Positions 16,789 through 26,291 of a stretch of 40,565 nucleotides of DNA are shown here, piece by piece. The translations under genes were made by a program, and so were the position numbers. Below the pieces are notes generated by a model. The model saw only the letters and a program-made list of their open reading frames with translations. It was not told the origin of the DNA and ran no database searches. The number at the start of each line of letters is the position of its first letter. The first letter of the stretch is position 1. Source of the stretch: Myxococcaceae bacterium (GTDB lineage Bacteria > Myxococcota > Myxococcia > Myxococcales > Myxococcaceae); NCBI GenBank assembly GCA_016793095.1, contig JAEUJQ010000067.1, positions 1 through 40,565 on the forward strand, given 5' to 3'.

Positions 16789-17282
16789 GGCGCACCTCCC
16801 ACCACGACCTCGAGGCCTGCGTCTTTCGCGTGCGCCGCGAGCCGCTCGTCCGTCACCGAGCGCGCGATGGCCTCGCTCACGAGCAGCTGGTCGTACGCCG
16901 AGAAGTACACCTTCTCCTTCGAGTATGACGTCGCCGCTTCGGTGAAGGCCCGCACGCCGGCGCCCGAGGAGACGAAGGCCTCGACGTCCACCGGAGCGCC
17001 ACCGTCACGCGCGGTGAGCTCCTTCTGCGGCGGCGTCTCGGACAGCGCGGCCCGCAGCACGAAGCCGTCGCCCTTCGCCGTCGTCACCTTGTGCCACCTC
17101 GGGTTCGCGGAGTCGGGGCCGTGCCACTCCACCGTCGCGCCCGGCTGCAGGATGACGAGCACCTCGCCCGTCGGCCCGGGCGCCTTCTGCACGCGGGCGT
17201 TGCGGGTGCGGATGAAGAAGGTCGGCTCGGCGAGCGCGACGAGGGACACCAGGAGTCCGGCGAGCAGCGGTGGTCTCGACAT
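16785..17282 (-). CDS. Secreted SH3-like domain protein
   Basis: The protein has 165 residues. I start it at 17282 (MSRPPLLAGLLVSL...), which gives a signal peptide cleaved near ALAEP; an in-frame ATG at 17303 would add seven residues. Residues about 28-85 look like a bacterial SH3 fold (VQKAPGPTGEVLVILQPG, WHKVTTAKGDGFVLRAAL). The C-terminal half is helical and not recognised. The gene is translationally coupled to the M48 protease downstream through an ATGA overlap, suggesting that the SH3-like protein localises or regulates the peptidase, possibly at peptidoglycan. That last point is inference. Confidence 0.8.
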   Translation of the reverse strand: MSRPPLLAGLLVSLVALAEPTFFIRTRNARVQKAPGPTGEVLVILQPGATVEWHGPDSANPRWHKVTTAKGDGFVLRAALSETPPQKELTARDGGAPVDVEAFVSSGAGVRAFTEAATSYSKEKVYFSAYDQLLVSEAIARSVTDERLAAHAKDAGLEVVVGGAP

Positions 17283-17320
17283 GGGCGCCGAGGATTCACG
17301 CATTCGCCCGGCCGGGCAAC

Positions 17321-18205
17321 TCACTTCGCGAGCGCGTCGATGATCTCCAGCACCTGCCCGTAGTTCGACAAGGTGCGTGTCGGCTTCACCTGCTGCGCGC
17401 CCTGCTCGAAGACGCTCGCCGCGTGCCGGCGCGTGATGGCGTTCGACGAGACGATGTCGAGGCGCTCGCGGTACTCGGTGGACACGTACGTGCCGTACTC
17501 CGCCCACGCGTCGTGGCAGCCGAGCTCCTTCGCGATGGCGATGTCCTTCTTCACCGAGTCGCCCACCACCAGCACCTCGTGCGGTTGCATGCCGTAGGTC
17601 GAGAGGATCTTCCTCAAGCCCGCCGCGTTCGGCTTCTCGTGGTCGCGCGGCAGCTCGACGACGGGGCACGCCGGCTTGTACGCGCCCTTCTCCTGCTTCT
17701 GCAGAATGTCCGGAGCCACCAGCGCCTCGCCGTCAGGCCCCGCCGGGAAGGTGAAGCCCGGCATCGTGTACATCGACGTCAGCAGCACATCGACGCCGAG
17801 CCGCCGCACGCGCTGCTCCGCCGGGTTCCTCGGCGCGTCGGTCAGCGCCACTACCGGAAGGCGCCGCTCCTTGAGCGCGGTGAGCGTGTCCATCACGCCC
17901 TTGTAGGGCTTCAGGTACTTGCGCCGCGCCTCCGAGAACGCCGAGCGCGCCGGCTCGATGACGAGCTTGTCGAAGCTGCCGAAGTCGGGGAACTCCTGGA
18001 ACAGCGACGACTCCTGCAGGGCGAACGGGTACTCGTTCGACTCGTACTTCGTGTACACGGCCTTGAGCGACTGCACGACTCGCAGGCGAGGCAGGCTGGT
18101 CGCGCGCACCACCGCGTCCACCATCGCCTCGACCGCCGGCACCACGTAGTCGATCCACGAGTACAGCGTGTTGTCCATGTCGGTGACGACGAGTCGAATG
18201 GCCAT
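17321..18205 (-). CDS. HAD superfamily hydrolase
   Basis: The protein has 294 residues and is cytoplasmic, with no signal peptide. Motif I is DMDNTLY (Asp9 nucleophile, Asp11 acid/base), motif II is in VVALTDAP, and motif IV is the VVGDSVKKDI segment near the C-terminus. A long helical cap separates motifs I and II. The substrate cannot be told from sequence; phosphatases of small metabolites are the commonest members. The start at 18205 places motif I at the N-terminus as expected. It sits 38 bp upstream of the SH3-like/M48 pair on the same strand but has no obvious functional tie to it. Confidence 0.92.
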   Translation of the reverse strand: MAIRLVVTDMDNTLYSWIDYVVPAVEAMVDAVVRATSLPRLRVVQSLKAVYTKYESNEYPFALQESSLFQEFPDFGSFDKLVIEPARSAFSEARRKYLKPYKGVMDTLTALKERRLPVVALTDAPRNPAEQRVRRLGVDVLLTSMYTMPGFTFPAGPDGEALVAPDILQKQEKGAYKPACPVVELPRDHEKPNAAGLRKILSTYGMQPHEVLVVGDSVKKDIAIAKELGCHDAWAEYGTYVSTEYRERLDIVSSNAITRRHAASVFEQGAQQVKPTRTLSNYGQVLEIIDALAK

Positions 18206-18370
18206 GGCGCGCCCGTAAACCGCACTCGCCGCGCGCCGTCCACGCTCCTGGAGTCCGCGCTGCTCTTCTCGAACGGTGCCTCGTCCTCCTGCTCGTACAG
18301 CATCCCGGGCGCCGGGAATGTCGCGCGGCTCAACCTGCCCGGACCCGCGGCCGGGTATGGTCGGTCTGTG

Positions 18371-18973
18371 ATGCGCACGACCGCTCTGTCCGTTCTCTTC
18401 GTTCTCGCGGGCTGCGCGCCCACCACCATCGAGGTGAAGGACCGCCGCCTCGCCACCACCACGCCCGTCGGCGTCGACTCGACGAGGGTGTGCAACGGGC
18501 AGCCCTTCGGCTCGGGCACCATCGACTTCGGCAAGGACCTGAAGGAGGCCGGCATCGACCTCTCGCAGGGCTGCATCGCGTCGGGGTCGTTCGAGCTCGT
18601 AGCCGAGTACAGCGACATCGGCCCCGGCACGGGCTGCTCCGCGGCGACGGGCTCCGTCACCCTCACCGGCCTCGCCATCGAGGCGACCTGCACGAAGGGG
18701 CTCGAGCGGCAGTCGCTGCGCACGTCGTGCACCTCGAGCCGCCTCGAGGTCGCCGACGGCACCCAGGTCTTCACCGCGCTCAACGCCTGCCTCGACGAGG
18801 TGGAGCGCACGCAGACGGAGCCGTTCCGCAAGCTCATCAACGCATGCAAGCCGACGAAGCTGACGCTCACCGCCGAGGGGTTCTGCTCGGCCGACGTCTG
18901 CTTCAGCGCGAAGCTGCTGCTGGGCGTGGCGACGAAGAACGTCGTCGTGCAGCTCGGCGACGGGTGCCCCTGA
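18371..18973 (+). CDS. Small Cys-containing lipoprotein, unknown function
   Basis: The protein has 200 residues, with a lipoprotein signal peptide (MRTTALSVLFVLAGC, Cys15). I start at the ATG at 18371, which gives the compact signal peptide. The mature part is beta-rich with about ten cysteines spaced through it, suggesting several disulfides. No known domain is recognised. It ends 12 bp before the stop of the convergent gene at 18986. Confidence 0.78.
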   Translation: MRTTALSVLFVLAGCAPTTIEVKDRRLATTTPVGVDSTRVCNGQPFGSGTIDFGKDLKEAGIDLSQGCIASGSFELVAEYSDIGPGTGCSAATGSVTLTGLAIEATCTKGLERQSLRTSCTSSRLEVADGTQVFTALNACLDEVERTQTEPFRKLINACKPTKLTLTAEGFCSADVCFSAKLLLGVATKNVVVQLGDGCP

Positions 18974-18985
18974 GGCGCGGGCCTG

Positions 18986-19765
18986 CTACCGCTCCGGAGC
19001 CGGGAGGTGGACCACCACCTCGACGTCGTCGCGCAGGGTGTCGGCAGGGCTGACACCAGCGTCGGGCACCAGGGTCGAGACCTTCTTCGCCAGCCCCTCG
19101 AAGGCGCCCTTGAAGAAGACGATGCGTGGCCTGGTCTTCAGGCTCCTCACGAACGGGTACCGCACGACCGACGCACCGGCGGCCTCGATCTGATCCGCGA
19201 CCTCGGGGGCGCCGAAGAACCCCACGCGGGGAAGACCGACGCCGATGCTGACCACCGTCGCGTCGCCGACACCGTCCCAGACGACGACGACCGCGTGCCG
19301 GTTCGCGGGGCTGAAGAACACGTCGAAGGAGCTGCACGTCGCGAGCGCGCCCAGTCCGTCGCCAAACGAGGTCAAGACGGTGCTCTTTGTGCCCTCGCGC
19401 GTGACGACGAGCGCCCAGCCCCGGTCGGGCGCGCGCGGGTCGGCCTCGACGTCGATGGTCGCCTTGCCGTCGGGCGAGGTGCGGCTGGCTGGCCCGAAGG
19501 CCGTCAGCGGGTGCGCCTTCAGCCAGGCATCGAAGCTGGGGACCTGGCCGGCGAGCGGCTTCTTCGGGTCGTAGTCGAGCGTGCCGAGGCGCTCGGTGCA
19601 CGTGCCGCTGCGGACCGAGAACGGGCAGAGCTGGACCTCTCGAGTCCGCTCTTCCACGCTGAGGTAGACGAACGTTCTGCCGTCGTCCGCCCAGCCGAGG
19701 GGCTCGATGCGGGCCGCTGCCGCGGTGGCGGCGCTCAGCAGGGCGGCGACGAAGACCTGGTTCAT
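18986..19765 (-). CDS. Secreted protein of unknown function
   Basis: The protein has 259 residues with an N-terminal signal peptide (MNQVFVAALLSAATAAAA) followed by IEPLGWADDGRTFVYLSVEE. It has beta-propeller-like strands (WADDGRTFVYL, SPDGKATIDVEADPRAPDRG) but I could not assign a family. The gene overlaps the upstream gene by 4 bp (ATGA), so it is translationally coupled to another exported protein of unknown role. Confidence 0.78.
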   Translation of the reverse strand: MNQVFVAALLSAATAAAARIEPLGWADDGRTFVYLSVEERTREVQLCPFSVRSGTCTERLGTLDYDPKKPLAGQVPSFDAWLKAHPLTAFGPASRTSPDGKATIDVEADPRAPDRGWALVVTREGTKSTVLTSFGDGLGALATCSSFDVFFSPANRHAVVVVWDGVGDATVVSIGVGLPRVGFFGAPEVADQIEAAGASVVRYPFVRSLKTRPRIVFFKGAFEGLAKKVSTLVPDAGVSPADTLRDDVEVVVHLPAPER

Positions 19766-20571
19766 GGTTGCCCCCCGAGCACCGACGCCCCGAGGGCGAT
19801 GACGAACTCTGCCTCGGTCGCCCAGGTGAGCTCTTCCACCGAGGCGCCGCCGGGGACCAGCGCGGCGATGCGCCGGGCCTCCTCGAGGTCAAAGGAGCGG
19901 GCGTAGACCACCGAGGTCTCGCGTGCCTTCTTCGCCACGCCGGTGGACTTCACGCTCACGTAGCCCGGACTCAGGGCTCGCGTGACGGCGGGCACCGCGC
20001 CCTGCGTCGACGCATCGGCCAACACCTGGGCCTGGGGGAAGCGCGCGTTCATGATCACCACGCGGGCAGGCCGGGGCTCGCGACCCGGCGGTTGGAGGAG
20101 CCACGCCACGCGCTTCAGGCCGCCTGACCAGAACACCCGCACGCGCGGGTCCAGCCGACCCGAGACGACGACGGGTTGCTTGCACCAGCTGCCCTCACAG
20201 ACGGAGAGCTCGAGGGTCGTCGGGGGCGCCGTCCAGGTCCGGCCGCTCCAGCGGCCCGGGTCCTTCCCCGGGCGCACCACGACGGAGGCCCGCTTGTTGG
20301 GGAGGGAGGGCGTCTCGCTGGCTGATGATTCGATCCACTTCTCGACCGGCGGCGTCGTGTCGACCTGGCAGGGCGCCTTCACGCTGCACCAGGCAATGAC
20401 CGACCCCTCCTGGTGGAATCCGAACGAGTCTTCCGACCGGTAGAAGAACGAGTCTTTCGGTTCGCGGAATCTCGGGGCGTCGGCAGGCCACTCGATGAGC
20501 AGCACGCCCGCGTCCTGGGCCGAGGCGAGCGCGGAGCAGAGCACGGCGAGGGTCGCGATGAGGGGGCGCAT
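19762..20571 (-). CDS. Secreted protein of unknown function, coupled to downstream gene
   Basis: The protein has 269 residues. The start at 20571 (MRPLIATLAVLCSALASAQ) gives a standard signal peptide; a GTG at 20589 would add six residues. Neither start has a clear Shine-Dalgarno sequence. The mature sequence is beta-rich with WSG and WKQP-like segments and resembles its downstream partner in general layout (an exported protein that reports values along a proline-rich chain), but I recognise no domain. It is the first gene of a two-gene unit with the gene at 18986. Confidence 0.76.
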   Translation of the reverse strand: MRPLIATLAVLCSALASAQDAGVLLIEWPADAPRFREPKDSFFYRSEDSFGFHQEGSVIAWCSVKAPCQVDTTPPVEKWIESSASETPSLPNKRASVVVRPGKDPGRWSGRTWTAPPTTLELSVCEGSWCKQPVVVSGRLDPRVRVFWSGGLKRVAWLLQPPGREPRPARVVIMNARFPQAQVLADASTQGAVPAVTRALSPGYVSVKSTGVAKKARETSVVYARSFDLEEARRIAALVPGGASVEELTWATEAEFVIALGASVLGGQP

Positions 20572-20606
20572 GGGAAGGGAGCAAAGCACGGCGCTGCGGC
20601 TCCGAT

Positions 20607-21752
20607 TCAGGGCCGTGCCGCGCGCTGGCGTTCGGCGCCGAAGCGGTCGAACACGACCTCACAGAAGTGCAGGAAGGCCGTCTCGTGCAGGCCGGCGAGG
20701 TGCTGGGCTGCGTCGAGCGCCCGGCGCCGGTGCGTCGCCGTCCATCGGGCCTGAGCGCCACCCCGACGGTGAACCTCGCCGACCAGCGCGCCGAGGAAGC
20801 GCGCGTACGGCTCGAACGCGTCGGCAGGAATCTCGTCGACGCCCAGCTTGTCTTCCTTCGGCGACAGTCGCGTGATGACGACGGGCACGCGCCCGAGCCG
20901 CGCTGCCCCGAACACCGCCGGAGGCCGCGGCAGCACCCGACGGACCACCTCCACCAGGCGGTCCGCCGAGGGCGCGGCGAGGTCTGCAGGTGAGCCGCGG
21001 AGCTCCTTCACCTCGAGGAGCCACGGGGCGGTGTCGCCGCGCACCAGCACCAGCAGCCGTTCGACGCCGAGGGAGCCCGTGCCCGCGAGCCGCCGGGTCA
21101 CGTCCAGCACCTCGAGCGCCGTCGCCTCGAGGGCCACACCCGATGCGCGTCGCCACTGCTCGAGGGCCGCGGGTAGCCGCCTCGTCACGCTCGCTGGCGC
21201 CGGCGGTGTCTTCTCCAGCGAGCGCACGAGCCGGCCCTGCGCGTCGACCTTCTTCTTCAGCACCGTCACGGGCGGCAGCGCGTTCACCTCGGCGACGAGG
21301 GCCCTCACGAAGGCCGGCGCTCGCACCGTGCCACCGGCGAGCCCGACGGCGTGCCCCTCGAGCATCGCGTGCGCGAGCGTCAGCACCTTCACGCCCGAGA
21401 CCCGCAGCTCGTCGCGCGCCAGCAGCGTCGAGGTCAGCAGCCGCAGCACGTCGAACGCGATGGGACCCTCGAACGTCTCGTCGAAGTCGTTCACGTGAAA
21501 CGTGACGCCGCCCTTCGAGCGGAAGACGCCCACGTTCTCGAGGTGGAGGTCGCCCACGAGCGTGCCCACGCCAGGAACGCCCCGGAGCAGCCTCGGCTCC
21601 CGCGCCAGCGCCGTGGCCCACAGCGGTGACGCGCCCCGCAGGAACGCGAACGGCGAGCGCGACATGCGCCGCCACTTCCGCTCGAGCAGCGCTGGCCGTC
21701 GCCCGAGGCGCGCTGCATCTGCGTCGAGCTGCGCCTTCGTGAGCTTGTTCAC
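20607..21752 (-). CDS. DUF2252 family protein
   Basis: The protein has 381 residues from a GTG at 21752. That start is fixed by the GTGA overlap with the stop of the upstream TPR gene and by the distance to the first conserved motif. DUF2252 hallmarks are RMSRSPFAFLRGA, GDLHLENVG, and HVNDFDETFEGPIAFDVLRL, reminiscent of aminoglycoside-phosphotransferase-like kinases. A C-terminal helical part (FLHFCEVVFDRFGAERQ) completes the domain. The biochemical function of the family is not established. Translational coupling suggests a joint role with the TPR protein. Confidence 0.88.
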   Translation of the reverse strand: MNKLTKAQLDADAARLGRRPALLERKWRRMSRSPFAFLRGASPLWATALAREPRLLRGVPGVGTLVGDLHLENVGVFRSKGGVTFHVNDFDETFEGPIAFDVLRLLTSTLLARDELRVSGVKVLTLAHAMLEGHAVGLAGGTVRAPAFVRALVAEVNALPPVTVLKKKVDAQGRLVRSLEKTPPAPASVTRRLPAALEQWRRASGVALEATALEVLDVTRRLAGTGSLGVERLLVLVRGDTAPWLLEVKELRGSPADLAAPSADRLVEVVRRVLPRPPAVFGAARLGRVPVVITRLSPKEDKLGVDEIPADAFEPYARFLGALVGEVHRRGGAQARWTATHRRRALDAAQHLAGLHETAFLHFCEVVFDRFGAERQRAARP

Positions 21753-23101
21753 GACGCCCCCTTCGAGCTGCGTTTGCGCTCCACCCGCTCGACGACGGAC
21801 ATCCGCCCGAGGCCCTCGGCGCCGGCCGTCGCCCAGGAGGCGAACACGCGCTGTTGAGCCTCCGCGAGGGAGTAGCACCGGTCGGCCATCACCGGGTCGT
21901 CGAGGCGTACGAGGCGGTCGCCCCAGCGCTCGGCCAGCGCCGCGATGGTGTCAGGGCCGAGGGCCTCTGCTGCTTCGCGCGTCTTCGGCTCGAGCAGCAG
22001 CAACGCCTCGTCCCACCGGCGGTTCGCGGCAGCCATGTGCGCCCGGCCGCTCTGGGAGTGCACGTCGAACGCGGGCTCTTCACGGTCGAGCAGCTCGTCG
22101 TAGAGGTCGAAGAGCGCGACCCGCCAGTCCGTCGCGAGGGCCCGCTCCGCAGGACCGCCCAGGCGCTCGAGGTCGAAGGAGGGGCTCTGGTCGGACCACC
22201 GGGGCAGCAGCGCGCGCTCCGACGCCTGCTCGATGATGGCCTCGAGGGCGGCGCGCAGCTCCAGTGCCGCCGTCTCGAGCAGCGAGCGCGCGCGGGCGGC
22301 CAGGCTGGAGAGCGGCTCGGGCGGCGCGTCGAGCGGCACCCCGGAGCGTCGGTCCTCGAGGGCCTGGTTGCGGTGCTGCTCATCGACGGCGTGCAGGACG
22401 AAGCGGCGCCGTGAGTGCAGCGCGTGTCCCAGCCGGCCCACCTGCTCGACGAGCGCCGCCGTGTACTCGTGGGCATCGTCCCGCTCAGCCGCGCGACGGA
22501 GGGCCCCGAGCGCGCGCCGGAGGTGGCCCCGCGCCGCGTGCAGCTCGCCCAGCCGCGTCCACGCCTCGTGCGGCCGCCAGCAGTCGCGTGACTGCACCGC
22601 GAGGGTGAGCTGGCCGATCGCATCGTCCCAGCGCTCCTGCTTCACCGCGAGGCGGCCGAGGTTGAGCCGCGCGTCGCCGTACCAGTGATGTCCCCGCACC
22701 GCGCGCTCGAGGGCGGCCCGGCCTCCCTCGAGGTCGTCGCCGACGACGCCCAGCAGCCACCCGAGCGTGTTCCAGGCGGCCCGGTCGTCGGGCCGGCGCT
22801 CCGTCCACGCGCGCACTCGAGGGAGCGCCTCGCCGCCCCGGCCCCTCGCTGCGAGCGCGTTGACGACGTTCACGAGCACGCGCACGTCGCTCGTCCCGAG
22901 GTCGAGCGCGCGCTCGAGCTGGGCGAGGCCCGCGTCCCACTCAGTCGGCCGGGCGGTGGTGCGGAGGAAGCCGGACAGGTTGAGCGCGTCGAGGTGCCCC
23001 GGCTCGACGCGGAGCAGCTCGTCGAGCGCGCGCAGGGCCGCGTCCGCGTCGCGTCGTCGCCACGCCTCGTCGGCCTGCTGCCAGAGTCCGGTTGACGCCA
23101 C
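21749..23101 (-). CDS. Tetratricopeptide-repeat protein
   Basis: The protein has 450 residues and is probably cytoplasmic, with no signal peptide. The N-terminal half consists of TPR-like helices (DEAWRRRDADAALRALDELL, then repeated units with Ala, Leu, Gly and Trp at TPR positions up to about 220). The C-terminal half is helical and unassigned. It precedes the DUF2252 gene, whose GTG start overlaps this stop codon by 4 bp. A scaffold role for the DUF2252 protein is a reasonable inference. Confidence 0.85.
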   Translation of the reverse strand: MASTGLWQQADEAWRRRDADAALRALDELLRVEPGHLDALNLSGFLRTTARPTEWDAGLAQLERALDLGTSDVRVLVNVVNALAARGRGGEALPRVRAWTERRPDDRAAWNTLGWLLGVVGDDLEGGRAALERAVRGHHWYGDARLNLGRLAVKQERWDDAIGQLTLAVQSRDCWRPHEAWTRLGELHAARGHLRRALGALRRAAERDDAHEYTAALVEQVGRLGHALHSRRRFVLHAVDEQHRNQALEDRRSGVPLDAPPEPLSSLAARARSLLETAALELRAALEAIIEQASERALLPRWSDQSPSFDLERLGGPAERALATDWRVALFDLYDELLDREEPAFDVHSQSGRAHMAAANRRWDEALLLLEPKTREAAEALGPDTIAALAERWGDRLVRLDDPVMADRCYSLAEAQQRVFASWATAGAEGLGRMSVVERVERKRSSKGAS

Positions 23102-23318
23102 GCCGTCACTCTAGTCAGTCGTCGCGGTCGGCCGGATGTCATCGCGCTCCCCAGCGAACCGCCCTCCGCCCGCGGCGGTCGCCAGTGAGCAAAGCTGCTG
23201 TCGTTTGTCCGCCAGGCAATCGACAGGTCGTGGTCTACCCCTGTTGCACACCAGCGCCTCCCGGGTGTCCACTGCAGGTGACATTGGCCGCGACCTGAAT
23301 TGCCGTACACCCCCTCCG

Positions 23319-25868
23319 ATGCGTCCCTTCCTTCACCTCGCGCTCTTCCTGTCCCTCGTCGCCTGGGGCTGCACCTGCACGCCCCGCAAGCCCGTCACCG
23401 AGACCCTCAAGAAGGAAGGAGAGGCGTGCGCCAGTGACGACAGCTGCGAGACGGGCCTCTGCGACGGCGTCTCTCCGGTCTGCGTGCGCAAGTGCTCGGT
23501 GGGCTGCAAGAGCGACGAGGTGTGCACGCAGCTCACGGTGGGCCGCTTCTCGTGTCAGCCGGACCGCCGCCAGCTGTGCCAGGCGTGCCTCCTCGACAGC
23601 GACTGCCCGTACCCGGCCGACAAGTGCATCGTGGTGAACGGCGAGCGCGTGTGCGGCCGTGACTGCGCCTTCGACCAGTCGTGCCCTTCCGGCTACGTGT
23701 GCGTGAACGGTCGGGGCTCCGACGGGCAGGCCAAGCCGCAGCAGTGCTCTCCGATGGTGGCCAGCTGTGCCTGTCTCGCGCGCGGCGACCTCATGCAGCC
23801 CTGCGGCAACGCGAATGACGCGGGCGTCTGCATCGGCGTGAAGACGTGCGACCTCGTCACCAACTCCGTCACCTGCAACGCACGCACGCCGGCGCCCGAG
23901 GCGTGCAACGGCCAGGACGACGACTGTGACGGCCAGGTGGACGAGGGCGGCAATCGGGTGACGTGCGGCGTGGGCGCCTGCCAGCGCACGGTGGACAGCT
24001 GCCCCGACGGCAGCGCCACCATGTGCGTGCCGGGCATGCCCATCACCGAGCTCTGCAACAACGTGGACGACGACTGCGACGGCACCGTCGACAACGGCTT
24101 CCCCATCGACAACGACCGGAACAACTGCGGTGGCTGCGGCGTGGTGTGCATGCTGCCGAACGCGACCCCCACCTGCTCCTCGCGCATGTGTCAGGTCGCG
24201 CAGTGCAACATGGGCTTCGAGAACTGCGACGGGCTGCACCCCAACGGCTGCGAGGTCGAGACGGCGACCAACGCGATGCACTGCGGGCGCTGCGGCAACT
24301 CGTGTACGCGGCCGAACTCCACCGCGACGTGCGTGGGCGGCATGTGCCAGTTCCAGTGCGCGGCGGGCTTCCACGACGTGAACGGCGACCCGATGGACGG
24401 CTGCGAGTACGCGTGCACCTTCATGTCCGCGACGGACCTGCCCGACCTGTCCTTCGTGGACGCGAACTGCGACGGCATCGACGGCGAGGTGATGAACGGC
24501 GTCTTCGTCTCTCCGAGCGGCGCCGACTCGAACCCGGGCACGAAGGCGCAGCCGAAGCTGACGGTGGCCGCGGGCGTGACGGCGATGGTGACGGGCGGCA
24601 AGCGGGACCTCTACCTCGCGGCGGGCACGTACCAGGGCTCGCTGCTCCTCACGGGCGTCTCGGGGCTCAACGTGGCGGGCGGCTACCACCCGATGACGTG
24701 GCGGCGGGCAACGACGAACACCGTCACCGTCCAGGGCGGCGCGCGGGCGCTCGAGCTCGACTTCGCGAACAACCTGCTGGTGCAGTCGATTCGCTTCGAG
24801 GCGGGGCTGGGCACGCCGTCGTCGTACGGCGGCTTCATCAAGGACTCGCAGGGCGTGACGCTCGAGGCGCTCGAGCTGCGCGCGGGGAATGGCGCGCCCG
24901 GGCAGGACGGCCTGCCGGGAGACGGAGGCACTCCGGGCGACCCGGGCACCGACGGCCGCAGCGGGTGTGGCGGAGTCAACTTCACGAACCCGTTGTCGTG
25001 CGCCATCTGGGGCAGCTGCACGTCTCCCTCAGCCGGCACGGGAGGCGCCAGCGCGTGCGGGAACCCGGGCGGAAACGGCGGCACGCCGGTCTGGGGCCTG
25101 TCGAGCGGCGCTGGCGCGATGGGGAGCGGCGCTGTGAACGGGGGAGCCGGCGGTGTCGGGGTGAGCGGGCAGATCGGGCGCGGCCCGGCGCCGAACGCGT
25201 CGAACGGCACTGGAGGGAACGGCGGCATCCCCGGCAGCCCGGGCCCCGCGGCGCCTGCGGGCAGCTTCTCCGCGAACGGCTTCGTGCCTGGCTCTGGGCA
25301 GCCGGGCACGCAGGGGGCTCCGGGTCGCGGCGGGGGCGGGGGCGGCGGTGGCTGCGGGGGCGCGGAGGCGGTGTCGGGCTGTCAGAGCTTCGGGAGCGGC
25401 GGCGGCGGTGGCGGCGGCGGCGGGTGCGGCGGCCTCGGAGGTCGCCCCGGGCTCGGCGGAGGGGCGTCCATCGGCGTCTTCCTCTCAGCGTCGCAGGTGA
25501 CGGCACGCAACGTCGTGGTGACGGCGGGCACAGCGGGGCGCGGAGGGAACGGCGGGACCGGCGGAGGCGGCGGCGGCGGCGGGAACGGTGGCGCCTCTCC
25601 GTACGGAGGCAACGATCCACTCGGCAACGGGCGCGGTCAGGGCACCGCCTGCGTGGGTGGTGTGGGAGGCGCAGGTGGCCCGGGCGGGCAGGGCGGGCCC
25701 GGCGCAGGGGGCTCTGGCGGCGCGTCGTACGGGCTTGTTCGGAGCTCGACCTCGACGTGGTCGATGATGGGCTCCTCGCTCGTCACCGGCGGCACCGCCG
25801 GCGCCGCGGGAATGTCTTCCGGCAACCCGGGCCAGCCGGGCGCGCAAGGCACCCAGCTCACGTTCTGA
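23319..25868 (+). CDS. Cys-rich MopE-like, Gly-rich surface lipoprotein
   Basis: The protein has 849 residues. The ATG at 23319 gives a lipoprotein-type leader (MRPFLHLALFLSLVAWGC). The first 170 residues have a Cys spacing like EGF-type or myxobacterial Cys-rich proteins. Two MopE-type motifs follow, CNGQDDDCDGQVDEG (about 195-210) and CNNVDDDCDGTVDNG (about 245-260), a family linked to metal or copper binding. Further Cys-rich modules (CGGCGVVC, CGRCGNSC) run to about 370. A segment near 385-470 resembles the N-terminus of beta-helix proteins (FVSPSGADSNPGTKAQPKLT). From about 520 the chain is Gly-rich and partly collagen-like. It is probably an exposed cell-surface protein; the partner is unknown. 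Confidence 0.85.
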   Translation: MRPFLHLALFLSLVAWGCTCTPRKPVTETLKKEGEACASDDSCETGLCDGVSPVCVRKCSVGCKSDEVCTQLTVGRFSCQPDRRQLCQACLLDSDCPYPADKCIVVNGERVCGRDCAFDQSCPSGYVCVNGRGSDGQAKPQQCSPMVASCACLARGDLMQPCGNANDAGVCIGVKTCDLVTNSVTCNARTPAPEACNGQDDDCDGQVDEGGNRVTCGVGACQRTVDSCPDGSATMCVPGMPITELCNNVDDDCDGTVDNGFPIDNDRNNCGGCGVVCMLPNATPTCSSRMCQVAQCNMGFENCDGLHPNGCEVETATNAMHCGRCGNSCTRPNSTATCVGGMCQFQCAAGFHDVNGDPMDGCEYACTFMSATDLPDLSFVDANCDGIDGEVMNGVFVSPSGADSNPGTKAQPKLTVAAGVTAMVTGGKRDLYLAAGTYQGSLLLTGVSGLNVAGGYHPMTWRRATTNTVTVQGGARALELDFANNLLVQSIRFEAGLGTPSSYGGFIKDSQGVTLEALELRAGNGAPGQDGLPGDGGTPGDPGTDGRSGCGGVNFTNPLSCAIWGSCTSPSAGTGGASACGNPGGNGGTPVWGLSSGAGAMGSGAVNGGAGGVGVSGQIGRGPAPNASNGTGGNGGIPGSPGPAAPAGSFSANGFVPGSGQPGTQGAPGRGGGGGGGGCGGAEAVSGCQSFGSGGGGGGGGGCGGLGGRPGLGGGASIGVFLSASQVTARNVVVTAGTAGRGGNGGTGGGGGGGGNGGASPYGGNDPLGNGRGQGTACVGGVGGAGGPGGQGGPGAGGSGGASYGLVRSSTSTWSMMGSSLVTGGTAGAAGMSSGNPGQPGAQGTQLTF

Positions 25869-26052
25869 CTGACGCTTCGGCCGCGGGCAGACACACCCAG
25901 GTCGGACAGTCGGAATTGGAGAGCCGCAGCAGAGCTGGCCGTCTGCGAACCGCTCGGCGAAGCGCCGGAGCGGAGGTCAGGAGGCCGGGGCGGGCTTGCG
26001 GCGTGGAGAGAGGCCCGGAGCGACAGCGCGGCGACGTCAAAGCGATACGTCG

Positions 26053-26134
26053 GCTGTCTCGTTTTGACGCGTTCTTGCCGTCAATCGTTGACATGCGACG
26101 TACAGCCATTGACGACCGAGCGCATCCGGATTCA
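26053..26134. repeat. 82-bp direct repeat, copy 1
   Basis: It is identical to 26292-26373 except for one base (T at 26065, A at 26304), with a 239-bp offset. It contains a dyad GTCAATCGTTGAC and longer arms CGTCAAT/ATTGACG (26079-26085 and 26108-26114), and ends GCATCCGGATTCA. It may be an intergenic repeat or the trace of a non-autonomous mobile element. No transposase is nearby. Confidence 0.85.
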
Positions 26135-26291
26135 GGGCGGTCGCCTCAAGCCCTATCCACTCCGGTCGCCGGAGCCTCATGATTGACCATGCGGACAGCA
26201 CACCTCGTGACCCAGCGAACGAGGGTGCTGCGTGAGTCCCGGCAACTGGACTCGAGCGCAGGGGTCGTGTCGCCAGCCGTGCTGCTGCGTC

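Noticed and set aside
23235-24689. A long open frame (484 codons) on the minus strand across the Cys-rich lipoprotein gene
   Set aside because: It is antisense to a gene with a signal peptide and clear Cys motifs; its product is an Ala/His/Val/Arg-rich sequence typical of a high-GC shadow frame.
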